DNA of 64,000 nt from Paramisgurnus dabryanus (lineage: Eukaryota; Chordata; Actinopteri; Cypriniformes; Cobitidae). The notes beneath the pieces were generated by a model that saw nothing but the letters and a program-made list of their open reading frames with translations, had not been told where the DNA came from and searched no databases. A program made the translations under genes and the position numbers. Location: positions 30,184,267 to 30,248,266 of the forward strand of contig NC_133345.1 in NCBI RefSeq assembly GCF_030506205.2. The letters are read 5' to 3'. This document shows, piece by piece, positions 1 through 11,100 of the stretch; within the stretch, counting starts at the first letter, position 1; the number at the start of each line of letters is the position of its first letter.

Positions 1-1491
1 ATCTTGTATGCAGTGATTATGTTTAACTTAACTTTCATCATGCTTTAACAAATTAAAAAACATCACAATCAAGTAAAATAAAACATTATTTCATCTTTAA
101 TGTCCATTTTCGTGGCTGAAATCAAGTTTTGCGCTCTGTACGGAACATCATTGTTAGCATGTACGGAACACCGTTTTCCCTAATCATCTTTCGTACACAG
201 GCGGAGGAGGTACTTTTTCTCACTTTTCTCAAAAACTATTGGTCCAAAAGACATCAATCAAAGTGTAAATCATACAATAGGCCTTCTCCCAGAGAATGCG
301 CACACAAACATGCTTATTTTGAGCAAGTTACATCGAGGAGTAGACGAAAGCTTGCAGAAAAGCCCGAAAGTGTACGGAACACAGTTAGTCTACGTTAATT
401 TATTTTAGACCGAACAAAGAAAGACATAAACATCTTGGATGACATGGGGATGAGTAAATGATCAGGATTTTTTAAGAAAGTGTAGTAATCCTTTAAACAT
501 GGTGAAAAACAGGTGTATTCTCAAAACACCCAAAAACAAAAGCAAATAAACAATAAGTGGGATTAAAACACTGGAAACTTTAATACATTTATCTCTCTTC
601 ATCCCGTGGGATCTTTTTAATATCTCAACTGTTTACTTGAAGCAGTGAGAAAATGTGTTAAACACCAAACTGCAATCAACATCCATTCTAAAGCTGTATA
701 CACTAACCATATGTTATCAATTGACAAAGTTGGTATTTTTATGTCTCCCAAATCATTTTAGGGAGATCACATCAAAATAAATAAATACAGAGTAAAATGT
801 CAAATGACTCAATATATACTTTCATTTCATTGTTTGTCGCTTTGTGAAATGAAGCAGGTTTATGAAATGCGAACATAGAGCTTCCTCTTTATATCCAGCT
901 CAAAGTATAATAAGCAGTGCTTTACACAACTACTTGATAACTAAAAATGCCCAAATACGTGTTTTTTTATGTTAAACTGTCCAAACTCCAGATGCTCTAT
1001 GGCTCGTTGCCTTTGAGCAGAAAACATAAAATTTTGACCTCAAGGTAGGTGTTTCATGTCTGGGATGGTTGTGGTCATACAGGTTAAAATAAACATTGTG
1101 CAATTAAAATAAACATTTACAGAGCTCAAGTACAAAACATCTTGTTCAGAAGGAACACTGATCCATTCAGAAACACGACTTACACCTGTTTCCCACACCC
1201 TAATGATACTTTAATGAGTCCAACACAAAGGTTCCTCTGTGTTGTTGAGTCTGGTAAAATGTGCATGTGTGTGTCAAGATGTGAATATGATTTTTCCAAA
1301 CACACAAACTTTAATGTGATTAGCTGTAATAATCATTTATGGATTTATAAAATGACAGACCTGCTGGTAGGACACTGATAAAAGCAAACGTACAGTGCGC
1401 ATCAAACCTCTCCAAGTTGCATGATCAGATATACTGGAGAGCTTTAATGCTTACTGTTCATTTTTAGTGAAGTAACTTTTAAGCTGCTTAC
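1..1491 (-). other. 3' part of wtip intron 1
   Basis: On the minus strand this follows the GTAAGC donor that ends the wtip coding exon, so it is read as intron 1. I see no LIM-domain exon here. It is AT-rich and holds the end of a TTAA-type element (402-498) and three copies of the word GTACGGAACA (138, 161, 372). The two open frames at 129-398 and 1142-1378 look like chance. Confidence 0.7.
402..498. mobile_element. End of a TTAA-type palindromic element (same family as 30395-31287)
   Basis: The stretch with words GAACAAAGAAAGACAT, GGATGACATGG and GAGTAAAT, ending in CCTTTAAA, matches the right end of the large palindromic element at 30395-31287. Only one end is present, so this is a solo or decayed copy inside wtip intron 1. 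Confidence 0.55.
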
Positions 1492-2911
1492 CGAAATATT
1501 CTTTTTTCATGTGCATCTCGAGCTCTTTCTCCAGCTCCAGGGTGAGGGCCTCCAGGCGCCTCTCCGCCTGACTGGGACCACTCTCCCGGGATGGAGTCAC
1601 CTGGCATGGCAACTTAAAGCGCTGACCAGCTGCGCCCGTTTTCCCGTAGTTAAACTGCACATTCACGTCCGAATTCTGCTGCTGTGGCTCTTCCAGCACC
1701 GGGAACGTCTGGAGGTGCACACGGTTGTTATGGAGGCCGTTCGGCTCTGGGAAGTCCTGCAGCAGCGCGTCCTCCGGTAAGCCGGTTGCCAGCATGGACG
1801 ACCGCGGTGAGGGCAGCTGGAGCTCGGGATACGCGCTCATGGATCCCCGAGAGCTCCGAGAACTCCTGGAGCTGTGGCTGGATATGCTCGACCGGGGGCT
1901 GACCACGCAGTTGGCCGCACCAGCGGGTCGCGCACCCCCGTCCTGGCTGCAGATGCTGGACCGGGGGCTGGTCACTGGCATGCAGTGCATTGCGGCGACC
2001 TCCGGGTCGTGGTTACCCGCGGGCGTGAAACGCGAATCCGAGTAGCTGGAGCGCGGGCTCGTGGTACTGGAGTACTGGCTAGCGGTGCTGGACCTGGGGC
2101 TAATGTGTCGCTGATCGTAGCCCATGCTGATGCCGCTGGTTCGGTTGCTGCTCGGTTTGCTCCCGCAATCGTAGCTGTTGAGGCTGGTCCTGGGACTGGA
2201 ATGTTTACTAGTGTCACTGGCCGTGCTCGCGTAGCTGGACCGAGGGCTGATGACACTGTTCCCCTCGCCGTATTTCTCCTGTCCGGGTGACACGAGGCTG
2301 GACCGAGGGCTGCTGATGCTGGACCGAGGGCTGGTGTGCTTGCTCTGATCTTGAGAGGAGTGCGACGAGGCCAAACTGGACCGGGGACTTGTGGCTATGT
2401 ACCTGCCATCAGGGTTGCCCATGCACATACTGTTGCTCCTCACGCCCGAAACGGTCATCTGTTTGCCCAGCACGAGCCCGTCGTACGCGCAGCCGGTGCT
2501 GTATCTGTGTCCCTGTGCATCCGCGTGCGTGTATCTCCTGAGCCGGTCCGACGCGCCGCTGTAGCACGGCAAGGCAACTTCGGATTTGGTGCAGTACGCA
2601 TCGGGAGAGGGATAAACCGCTTCCATTTGCGGAGAACAGAAATCCATAGGCACTGAGGGTCGGTTCCCGTTAACGGAGCGCACCGGAGCCGCGCCGTAGA
2701 CTTTGTTCCCGGGCGTGTGACTGTGCTGGTGAGGCGCGTGAGAGGAGCTGCCATTCATTCGCTTACTTTTCTGACCAGGTAGCACGGCGGACTTAAAATC
2801 CGCGTCCGGGTTCGGCTCTCCGTACAAGCCGTCCGGGAAAACGTCAAATATGGAAAGATTCTCCATCAGTTTGCGCGCTCTGCGCCCCGGATCCTCCTCA
2901 TATTCATCCAT
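1492..2911 (-). CDS. WTIP (Wilms tumour 1-interacting protein), first coding exon, preLIM region
   Basis: Ajuba-family LIM proteins act as scaffolds at cell junctions, centrosomes and in the nucleus, in Hippo signalling and mRNA silencing. This exon encodes about 473 residues of the preLIM half. Support: the start MDEYEEDPGRRARKLMENLS resembles the LIMD1/WTIP N terminus; the segment SSNRTSGISMGYDQRH is characteristic of WTIP; and the exon ends with AERRLEALTLELEKELEMH then EYFG, the family's lead-in to LIM1. The donor at 1491 (G|GTAAGC) splits the Gly codon in phase 1; translation past it gives 12 intronic residues and a stop. An in-frame ATG 22 codons upstream (2977) is less likely because the homologous start is at 2911. 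The middle carries ten SPR[S/T]S repeats. LIM1-3 lie outside the window. LIMD1 is the main alternative. Confidence 0.88.
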
Positions 2912-3480
2912 GTCGCGCGGTGGGACTGTGAGGTAAGTTAAGAGACGCCGAATGGGAGCGCGCGGAGCGCGAGTCAACTACAACGCAAACTGCATTTTAC
3001 ATGAAAATCACAAACGAAAAATGCCGCCTCAGGCGAGCCATCGTTGCTCCCGTTAATTCAGTCCTTTGCCGTCATTTCGTCACGATACATGATCCCCGCC
3101 TGTCGAATCGTGGCGATACGCTCGTCGTGACAAAGTTTCCACACAACAGAACGTTTGTCAATTTCAGTTTTTGTGAAGTTGAAAGGTCTTCACAGTCAAT
3201 GGCGCGCTGCGCGGAGGAATTTCCACTCTTTGATTTTCCGTGATTGTTCTTGAAAACTTTTTTTGCTGCGATTTCGAGTTGCGTTAAAAGTCCCCGCGAG
3301 GGGTCACAATGAACGTTGGAGGTTTCGGGTACGGAAGCGAACGGAACCTCTCGTGTGAGCCGAAGCGTGTGGAACTCGTTTGTGCAGAAGGAATGCGCGG
3401 AGGGACACCGGCTGCGCTGCGGCACTGTGGAATGTGGTTAATGCCGGAGCGAAACAATGATAGAGAGCTAAGCGAGGGGG
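2912..3480 (-). promoter_or_regulatory. wtip upstream region, CpG-rich
   Basis: The region just upstream of the wtip start is rich in CpG and continues the CpG-rich character of the exon. That fits a CpG-island promoter for the minus-strand gene. No clear TATA box. The open frames here on both strands (3001-3599) have no recognisable domain and are read as chance. Confidence 0.5.
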
Positions 3481-4410
3481 AGCAGAATGTTGAAAAAACT
3501 CTTTTGGAGGGTCTCTCTGTGTGTTCACGTTCATCCAGCGGGCAAGATTATACATTTATCCACATAGATCAAAACAACAGAAATAACTCAGTTAATTAAA
3601 CATTAATAAACCCCTCTAGAAGTGAAACGCATAATTTAATGAGCAACTTTGTGCAACCTGTTATTCAGTAATTTATATTTAGGAGAGAAGCATAATGTTA
3701 CTAATATTCCTTCATGTTTTTTTAAATATTAACCGCTTTACCAAGTAATATGTGTTTTCTTACAATAACATTATTATTAACCAGTGTGTACAGCAGTGAA
3801 TGTTTGAATGTTTTTTTGTTAAAAATACAAACTTTTTGTCATTCCACAAAAGAGATTTTCATTTATTATTAACCATCTTAATCTTGTACATTTTAAACGG
3901 AGCACAATAAAATGAAAGCTTTTCCCACTTTAACCCATAACATGAATATTTTTAAAAATATAAAAAATTGGTGAAACACAAAAGTAATGGCATAACACTT
4001 AAAATAAGGTTGTATTTGTTAACATTAGTCAATGCATTAACTAACATAAACACTATAGTTTAGAAACATTTTCAAATCATGGTAGTTTTTATGGATCATC
4101 AGGTTGCTAGCCAGCTTAAGTGCATTATATCATTAAACCAAAGGGGGAAATGCCAAATATTAATAAGTTCTCAAGTACATTTTGGCCTCCAAATCTTGTG
4201 GTTTAAACATTCATCGTGAACAAAAAATTAAAGACAACTTTATTTAGCACATTGCACACGAAGAAGTAGAAATTATTGGAGAATTTAAAAAATATTTATT
4301 TTTGTTTAGCTTATTCGAGGATGCTAGTTTCTCTCTCATCCACAAGTTTATTCAGTCAAGTCAATGTAAGTTCTAATTTATTCATTATAGAGGCACTAAA
4401 GTTGCATGTT
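3481..4410. other. Intergenic region between wtip and the sdr42e1 3' end
   Basis: AT-rich spacer with no recognisable gene. The sdr42e1 3' UTR must lie in its right part: several minus-strand AATAAA signals (TTTATT on plus) occur between about 4240 and 4375, but I cannot choose one. Confidence 0.5.
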
Positions 4411-5509
4411 TTATTGTCCCACAACAGGAAGCAAAGAGAGAATCACTGCTGCAAAGGCTACAACGATCACAACATCTAAAATTAGGTTCTTTATTGGTGA
4501 CTGTCTGCGCATCTTGCCGTGACCTCTGATTCGAAACCACTGCACAACCTCTTCCAGGTCATACTTTTTGGGCTCGTATCCCAGCTCTTCTTGTGCCTTG
4601 CGCATACTGAAGTAATGGGTGACACCCGTCTTGTAGACTTCCGTACGGGTCAGGAGAGGCTGGAAATTATAGATCTGACCAATGACATAGTGAACCATCT
4701 CAGTCAGGAATGCAAACAGGTATATAAGAGATATCGGAACCCGAAGTGTTGGGAAGCTGTATCCCAGTCCCTCCACGAGAGGCCGAAAAAACTCAAAGTT
4801 GTTGACGGGTCTTCCGTCAGAGATGAAATAGGGTTGACCGGCAGCACGGTGTTGACGCTTTTCAGTTAACGCTTCGGCTGCCAATAGGTGTGCGGACACC
4901 AGATTATCCACGTGAACAAACTCTACAAGACTATCAGGGTCCCCATATACAAACCTAAAGATGCCTTTTTCAATATAACTGACTATTCTAGGCAAATGTC
5001 TTTGCTCCCCAGGGCCATAAATGCCAGCTGGACGCAAGGCACAGGTCCGTAGAACCCCTGTGGCATCTTTCAGTGGTGAACCGTTGGCTTTTAACACCAG
5101 CATTTCAGCTACAGACTTAGTCCTGGAATAGTTATCAGGGTGGAGGTGTAAGGGCAAATAAGGCAAACTTTCATCACCGTCCCTTATCACCTGACCACCA
5201 AACACTACATTATATGTGCTTGTATAAACCAGTCGAGGGACGCTGTGTGCCACGCATGCCCGGAGAACGTTCTCCGTTCCTTGTACGTTCACTTCTTCGA
5301 TTAGTTTGCTCTTGAGTTGCTCTCGTCCCGACATCCCATAGGAGGCAACGTGGAACACACAATGAACGCCCTGGACAGCTTTCTCCACCTGTGTGTAGTC
5401 ACGGATATCTGCCTGTGTAAATACGATACCTTCTGGCAACTCCTGACTCGGGGGCCTCACATCAAAAAGCACGACTTTTGAGGAGTTTTTGAGAAGGGCG
5501 CAGGCAAGA
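4411..5509 (-). CDS. sdr42e1 last coding exon
   Basis: Acceptor TTTTAG before 5509; the first base completes Arg21 and the exon runs to the stop at 4411. It encodes residues 21-386, including the catalytic YSRTK and both hydrophobic segments. Confidence 0.95.
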
Positions 5510-6386
5510 CTAAAAGAGAAATAATAATAAATATTAACCATAATATGCATTTAATCATACAAATATTTATAGTTAGGACAACAAAATATTATAATATGGT
5601 TATTAACACTTCCCATATTTTTTGTTGTTAATACCGAAAGCTGTGGATCCAATAAAACTTCAGTGGATTTTCGGAATTAACTACAGTATTAGGCCCAATG
5701 TTTATTAAATGTGTTGGCATCACTTCTGCTGTTTTATGGGTGTTTAACTATACCCTTTTCTATTCATGGGATGCTTAAAAATTCAGAATTTTTGTTGAAC
5801 CTATGTAATTCACAAAAATAAATGTCCATTTTTGATTTTAAGGAAATTTTGTTTATTTGATCATTTTATGTCAACCGTAAAATTGGTACTAAGGCAAAAC
5901 CAGTAGAAGAACCATTGTTGAACCATTGTGGAACCACAATATGATGGCGCCATCTAGCGGTTTTTACAAGTGTTAAAATAATGCATGATGCTAAATCAGT
6001 GGTTCTCAAACTGGGGGCCGCGAGATGTTGCTAGGGGGGCCACAGTTTTTTTACATTTTATAAAATAAAATAATTTATCATGAATTCTGTGCAATTAAAC
6101 ATAAAAATAAGACTACTAACCAACAGCACTACTTCGTATCATTTAACATGTTTTGTTTAATCAAAAGTTGAGTTTTAAAACAGTTTCTTGTCATACATTT
6201 TCTTTGGGGGGGCCGCGAAGGAATGCGCCATACAAAAGGGGGGCCGCACGCTGAAAAAGTTTGAGAACCACTGTGCTAAATAACTGATGCCTAGGGGTAC
6301 ATTGACATAAAAAAGATACAATACCGGAATCCAAAATAACCTCCTCCTCCAGTTATAAGGAAGATGCCTGTTTTGTTTTCATCCAT
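4411..6386 (-). CDS. SDR42E1, short-chain dehydrogenase/reductase family 42E member 1 (whole coding gene)
   Basis: Extended SDR related to 3-beta-hydroxysteroid dehydrogenases; substrate unproven, and membrane-bound. Two coding exons, 6386-6325 and 5509-4411, join as CG|T (Arg21) into 386 residues, close to the family's usual ~390. Visible: Rossmann motif TGGGGYFG near residues 12-19, MSGREQL, the catalytic pair in YSRTK (Tyr148, Lys152), RPAGIYGPGEQRHLPRIVSY, a hydrophobic stretch around LIYLFAFLTEMVHYVIGQIY, and a C-terminal hydrophobic segment suited to a membrane anchor. All key residues are present and the frame is open. The in-frame Met at 5550 is intronic and not the start. It lies head to head with nedd4. 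Confidence 0.95.
5989..6281. mobile_element. hAT-like non-autonomous element, 277 bp, in the sdr42e1 intron
   Basis: Element 5997-6273 starts CAGTGGTTCTCAAACT and ends with its complement AGTTTGAGAACCACTG (left end and right end are inverted repeats). It is flanked by the perfect 8-bp duplication TGCTAAAT (5989-5996 and 6274-6281), as expected of hAT transposition. No coding capacity. Confidence 0.9.
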
Positions 6387-6405
6387 GGTGGTAAAAATGC
6401 AGATT
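6325..6405 (-). CDS. sdr42e1 first coding exon (start codon 6386)
   Basis: TTTTTTTGCAG acceptor before 6405, a 19-nt 5' UTR ending ACCACC, then ATGG in a strong Kozak context. It encodes MDENKTGIFLITGGGGYFGF plus CG of Arg21, then donor GTATTG at 6324. Too short for a simple ORF scan, but it supplies the nucleotide-binding glycine motif missing from the large exon. Confidence 0.92.
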
Positions 6406-6516
6406 CTGCAAAAAAGTAACAACAACAATTAAAGTTTTTTTAAAGGTTTTAATAATTGAATACTCAGTTCATGAGCAATTTAGTCAGTCCTAGAACGTTG
6501 TTGGCCTAAACATGGG

Positions 6517-6861
6517 GTCTGGATTAGGGTTGCATAACGATTAATCACGATTAATCTATCACAGAATAAAGGTTTTTGTTTACATCATATATGTGTACTG
6601 TGTATAATAACTTTGTATAAATAAATACACACACGTGCATGTATTTATTTAAGTAATGTTTACATATACATTTGTATATTTATGTGTAATTTATATTATA
6701 TATAAATACTTAATATATAAATATTTTTTTCTTAAGATTATACATGCATGTGTGCATATTTATATATACATAATCATTATACATAGTTCACACAAATATA
6801 TGATGTTTACAAAAACCTTTATTCTGCAATAGATTAATCGTTATGCAACCCTAGTCTGGAT
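6517..6861. mobile_element. hAT-like non-autonomous element, 329 bp, upstream of sdr42e1 exon 2
   Basis: Element 6525-6853 begins TAGGGTTGCATAACGATTAA and ends with the inverted copy. The whole element is close to a palindrome (TTTTTGTTTACATCATATAT and its complement in both halves). Perfect 8-bp duplication GTCTGGAT at 6517-6524 and 6854-6861. Related elements: about 17344-17690, and more distantly 14738-15368. Confidence 0.88.
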
Positions 6862-7387
6862 TACAGCTCTGCACACTCTGTGCATTAAATAAACTTTAGG
6901 TGCATCCTGGGATACTTTTTAAACAGGGTTTCTTACACAAGCCCATGATAGAAACTGTTGGCTGCATAACTATCTGGACCAAATCATCCATTAAAAATGT
7001 ATATGTACACTTACCTAACATGTCAGCATGAGCCTTAAGATAAAAATTGTTCCAAGAACATGAAATCATATTTCATATTTTAAACTTTTGACATGTACTG
7101 TTAACTGTGTTATTAAGTGTTGACAATCATAGTACATTTGTTATTGTTTTTCTTTTAGAATCTTTGTTTCTGTTATATTTTCAGACGATTTTCTTGTAAT
7201 TCTGCTTGTACATGTACACAAAATACCAGTTGTGTAACATATTTTATGATCATTTTAATAAACACGGCTTTGCTGTCATTATTAGATATGCAAATAAATT
7301 CGGTGGAAAGGACGAACCCTACATATCTGTAAAACACTTGTGAAACATCATATGTGAGTCATTAGTTAATCAAATCTATAAACATAC

Positions 7388-7450
7388 CTGACAATCTTTG
7401 AATCGAAAGCGTGTGGGACAAGCTCGAGTACTTCCTAGGAAACGCGTGAA
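7388..7450 (-). other. Probable non-coding first exon of sdr42e1
   Basis: A good minus-strand donor, CAG|GTATGT, lies at 7388/7387, about 1 kb upstream of the ATG exon. Just upstream are a GC box (GGGCGG 7452-7457) and two inverted CCAAT boxes (ATTGG at 7480 and 7511). This suits a short 5' UTR exon starting near 7450. It is inferred from signals only; the 5' end is a guess. Confidence 0.5.
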
Positions 7451-7451
7451 T

Positions 7452-8106
7452 GGGCGGGACTAAATCAGACATAATTTTCATTGGGTGAGTGCGAGTTGTG
7501 CCTCGCTGTGATTGGATGAAAATGAACTCAGTCCAATGTACAAACTAGCAGTAAAATCTCTATTAAAAATCTTTGGTTGAAAATAACAGTCAATTTTTAT
7601 GTACTATAACTTTTGAAATTATATATTTATTGATACATTTGTCTGTCTGTCTGTCTATATCTTATCTGTGTTATAAGTTTTAAATACCATATTGCTAAAA
7701 ATATATTCAACACACACAAACATAACCAAATTTCCTAGTAATGGTAATACAAAGTACAATAAAAAAAACACACACATAAATAAATGAGATATTTACGTCA
7801 ACAAGACAGATTTATAGATGTGACACTCTGTGAACCGTGGTGTTGTCGTGGGGGGCGTTACCGATGCCATAACGGGCGTGGCCGTCCCGTTAGGGGGCGT
7901 GTCAAGGCGGAAGCGCACGGAGGGAATGTAGCTCCTCGCCGTGTCCACGATGCGTTTGATAACATAAAGCGACCTAGTTCACGTCACACCCCTTGAACAC
8001 ATTTCCGTGAAATCTCGTGAAGGGCTCTTTGGCTGTCGGGATTCATTTAAGGCATTTTTTCGCGTTTATATCGACGCAGGTTGGCATCCTGACACGGAGC
8101 CCGAAC
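7452..8106. promoter_or_regulatory. Divergent promoter region between sdr42e1 (-) and nedd4 (+)
   Basis: About 650 bp separates the predicted sdr42e1 first exon from the nedd4 start codon. The left end has a GC box and two inverted CCAAT boxes for the minus-strand gene. The right part (7840-8106) is GC/CpG-rich with several GGGCGT-type boxes ahead of the nedd4 5' UTR. The middle is AT-rich with a short GTCT repeat (about 7641-7657) and no gene. Confidence 0.55.
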
Positions 8107-8151
8107 ATGGCCGCGTTGCTCCCTGAGGTTCGAGGACTTGAGGCGGATGAG
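8107..8151 (+). CDS. nedd4 exon 1 (C2 isoform start)
   Basis: ATG at 8107 (AACATGG); encodes MAALLPEVRGLEADE and ends in phase 0 at GAG|GTATCA. Preceded by a CpG-rich region. Chosen because the next exon continues NESRILRVKVIAG exactly where NEDD4 proteins do. Confidence 0.88.
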
Positions 8152-11100
8152 GTATCAGTGCTCTGCTCTTATCATCTGATATATCATATATTAGTCACAT
8201 AGACTACTTAGATATGAGCATAAAGATTATTTGAGCACTAGTGTGTTGTTTCTCTGAGTGGCATTAAAAGGACTCTTTGTACCATCAGTTGGATCTTGGA
8301 AGAGAAAGTTCTGGTCTGCTTTTGGCTAAATCAAGACTTGTTGTTCATTTTTTTCTCAGTTTGTGGTTTTTAATGATGCAACAGATTGCATATGTACTTA
8401 GTGTGGGTTTTGATGGTCACTTTGTTGTCTTGTGACTGAAGTGAAGTATTGCGCAATATCTGTCTTGTGAGCATCTATGACCGTGTGACGTCACGTCAAT
8501 TAGCGTCACAGTATCAGATTGGTTTTATTTTATTGGGTTGTTTGTGTGTTTCCTCAATTATAGGTCATTTGAAGTATTGGTTACTTTTAATAGGAGTACA
8601 ATCAATACTCATGAAATCAGATTAGGAATTTTGTTTTGTCTGTTATCTGATAAGTAGTAGATAAGCACTTTTAAAACAGTAAGCTTTCTCATCTGGCAAG
8701 ACTGACATAAAGAAATTAAAGAAATGAAGTTATTCCTGCGTATGTGGTTTTGAAACCTTGTGTATTCATTATATGACATTTTCTATTCTTCAGAATGAAT
8801 CCAGAATCTTAAGGGTGAAAGTCATCGCTGGAATTGGATTGGCCAAAAAGGACATTCTGGGTGCCAGGTCAGTATCACAGGTTGTGTGTTTGTTGACAAT
8901 TTAAATATTACAGCTTAAGTTCACTGACAGACAGGCATATCAGCCTGGTTGATTCTTTCACCTTTTTTGACAGATTAACACATTTGGTTCTCAGATTTTG
9001 GTGCCCTTATGTCACTTTCAAATCTACAGATGACGGTGTCAAAATATATTGAAATTGGCAATTTTAAGTGAATCTGGACTAAATAATGTGTAAATTGTAG
9101 TAGATCAACAAGCATTTTTTAAAATGCTCATCTTTGTGGTAAATACAGTAGTTTTAATTTGTCCACAGGCTCTGCCAGCATCGTTTTCATGTGTATACAC
9201 ATTATTAGTTTGTTATGAACACATCAGGCAACGTGTATCCTGCGTGACAGAGGTTTTGTTTGGGCAACCTGACACCCATACAGGCATTCGTCTGTTTCAG
9301 TATTTTGTAGAAATAACAATTGTATGGACAGTTCCTGTAATTGTGACAGTTGACAAATAAATCTAACCTCAGTTTATTTCTTTTCCATTTTCGCTGAATT
9401 GTCTTAGACATCAACAAGGAGGAAAAATCTATTTCGGTAATTAAAGCTAAAATCAAAGTTGAACCCGTTTACTTACCTACCTACTTGTGCACTTACTGTG
9501 TACAAATAATCACTATTACACATTAATCCAAATAAAAGTTATATTAAATACAAATAATTCTTTATTTATAATCTTAGTGAAGCTTTCTCCACCTTTAAAA
9601 TGACTTTCCCGGACATCAGCCTGGCCATGCTGGGTTTCTGTTAATATTAAACAATTAACCAAGGCCATTGGTTTTTATGATAGTTACTTTAAGTAACTTA
9701 TATAATAGCAGAAGATTATATAAAAAGTTTGGTTCCAAAATGAGATAACTCTGTTTTAAAAATTTTGGTCAAAACATGTTTATTATTATGTTATCACGTA
9801 TTTATTGTGGTTTATTGTGCTGTATTTTTTTGTTATGAAGGCTGAAATCAAAATATTAATTGGAATGCACAATTATCAAGATTATCTCATTTTGGAACCA
9901 AACTTTTCATATAGACTATTTTGCAAGATGTAAACAACACTGGTCCAGAAGCAAAATGTAAAATAACTGTGACCTAAAAATTTTTAAAACAACAGGAAGT
10001 GCTTCTGGACCAGTGTTGTTTACATCTTGCAAAATGGTCTATATTGAATACAAAAAATATTTCTGTCAGGACAAGCAAAGATGCCTCACGGGCAAACATC
10101 CCCTCATCACACACACGCACACACATGGCTTGTAACATCTTGTGATCCATGACAATGAGTAATAAATTATTAAAATAATAAAAATAAATAACCATTTAAA
10201 GAAGCAGAAAAAATTATGACTTTGGACATGCAAATATTCTGTACACAACATGTACATTTTGAGGGTGCCAGGACAGTAGATGGCAGTGTGTACAGGAGTC
10301 CAGCGTGTCCTTGAGTTTAACCATTCTCACTTTGACCTGAATAACACAGCTTTAGATATGCAATCAATATCTGTGGTGCTGAGTGATGGCATGGCATCTC
10401 TGAAAGAGTTCAGTGTAAGACTGCCTTTGTATCGCTTTTAGCTGTGCTTGGAAAAACAGATATTCAGCAAAACCTTTAGCCACTCAAATGAATCGGTTGA
10501 AGGATTGTAAATTGCTTTTAGTTGATGTTGTATGTAGGTTAAAACGAAGAAGGACATGACCCTAACCAATTAATTTGAATAAAGTCACTGGACTGGTACG
10601 AAACCGGGTTATGTATTAAATTCACAAATTAATTGATGTCCTTGAGTTAATCAAAGTGGAATTAAAATGGAGTATATTCATATGTGGTTGTTAATAATAT
10701 ACTGAAATTGTTTCTTAATTAATTTGTGTTAAATTAATTTACTGTATGTGAGTGTATAAATTAATATGTAACTAAGATAATTATTTTGTACTTGTGTAAC
10801 ATTAGCTCGTTTTCTTTTAATCTCCAGTGATCCATACACAAGAATCTCCTTGTATGATCCAATGAATGGAGAGATCACCAGCCTGCAAACTAAAACCATT
10901 AAGAAGGTAAACAACCTGATCATTGACAGCACATAACATAATTCAACACTTTTGCAAGAGTTTAACACTATTTTTCCATCTCTTCTGCTTTCTGTAGACA
11001 TTAGATCCAAAGTGGAATGAGGAATTCTTCTTTAGAGTAAGTAGACTGCTGTTTACAAAGATTATATTTGGTGCATATGTCAAGTACCGCAGGGATGACG

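Noticed and set aside
1511..2754. Several long open frames on both strands over the wtip exon
   Set aside because: They are frame shadows of GC-rich coding sequence; only the minus-strand frame with SPRSS repeats and the EYFG end matches a protein family.
5510..5550. sdr42e1 starting at the in-frame Met at 5550
   Set aside because: The extra residues are AT-rich intron, and a clear acceptor lies at 5511. The separate exon at 6386-6325 supplies the conserved glycine motif in the right phase.
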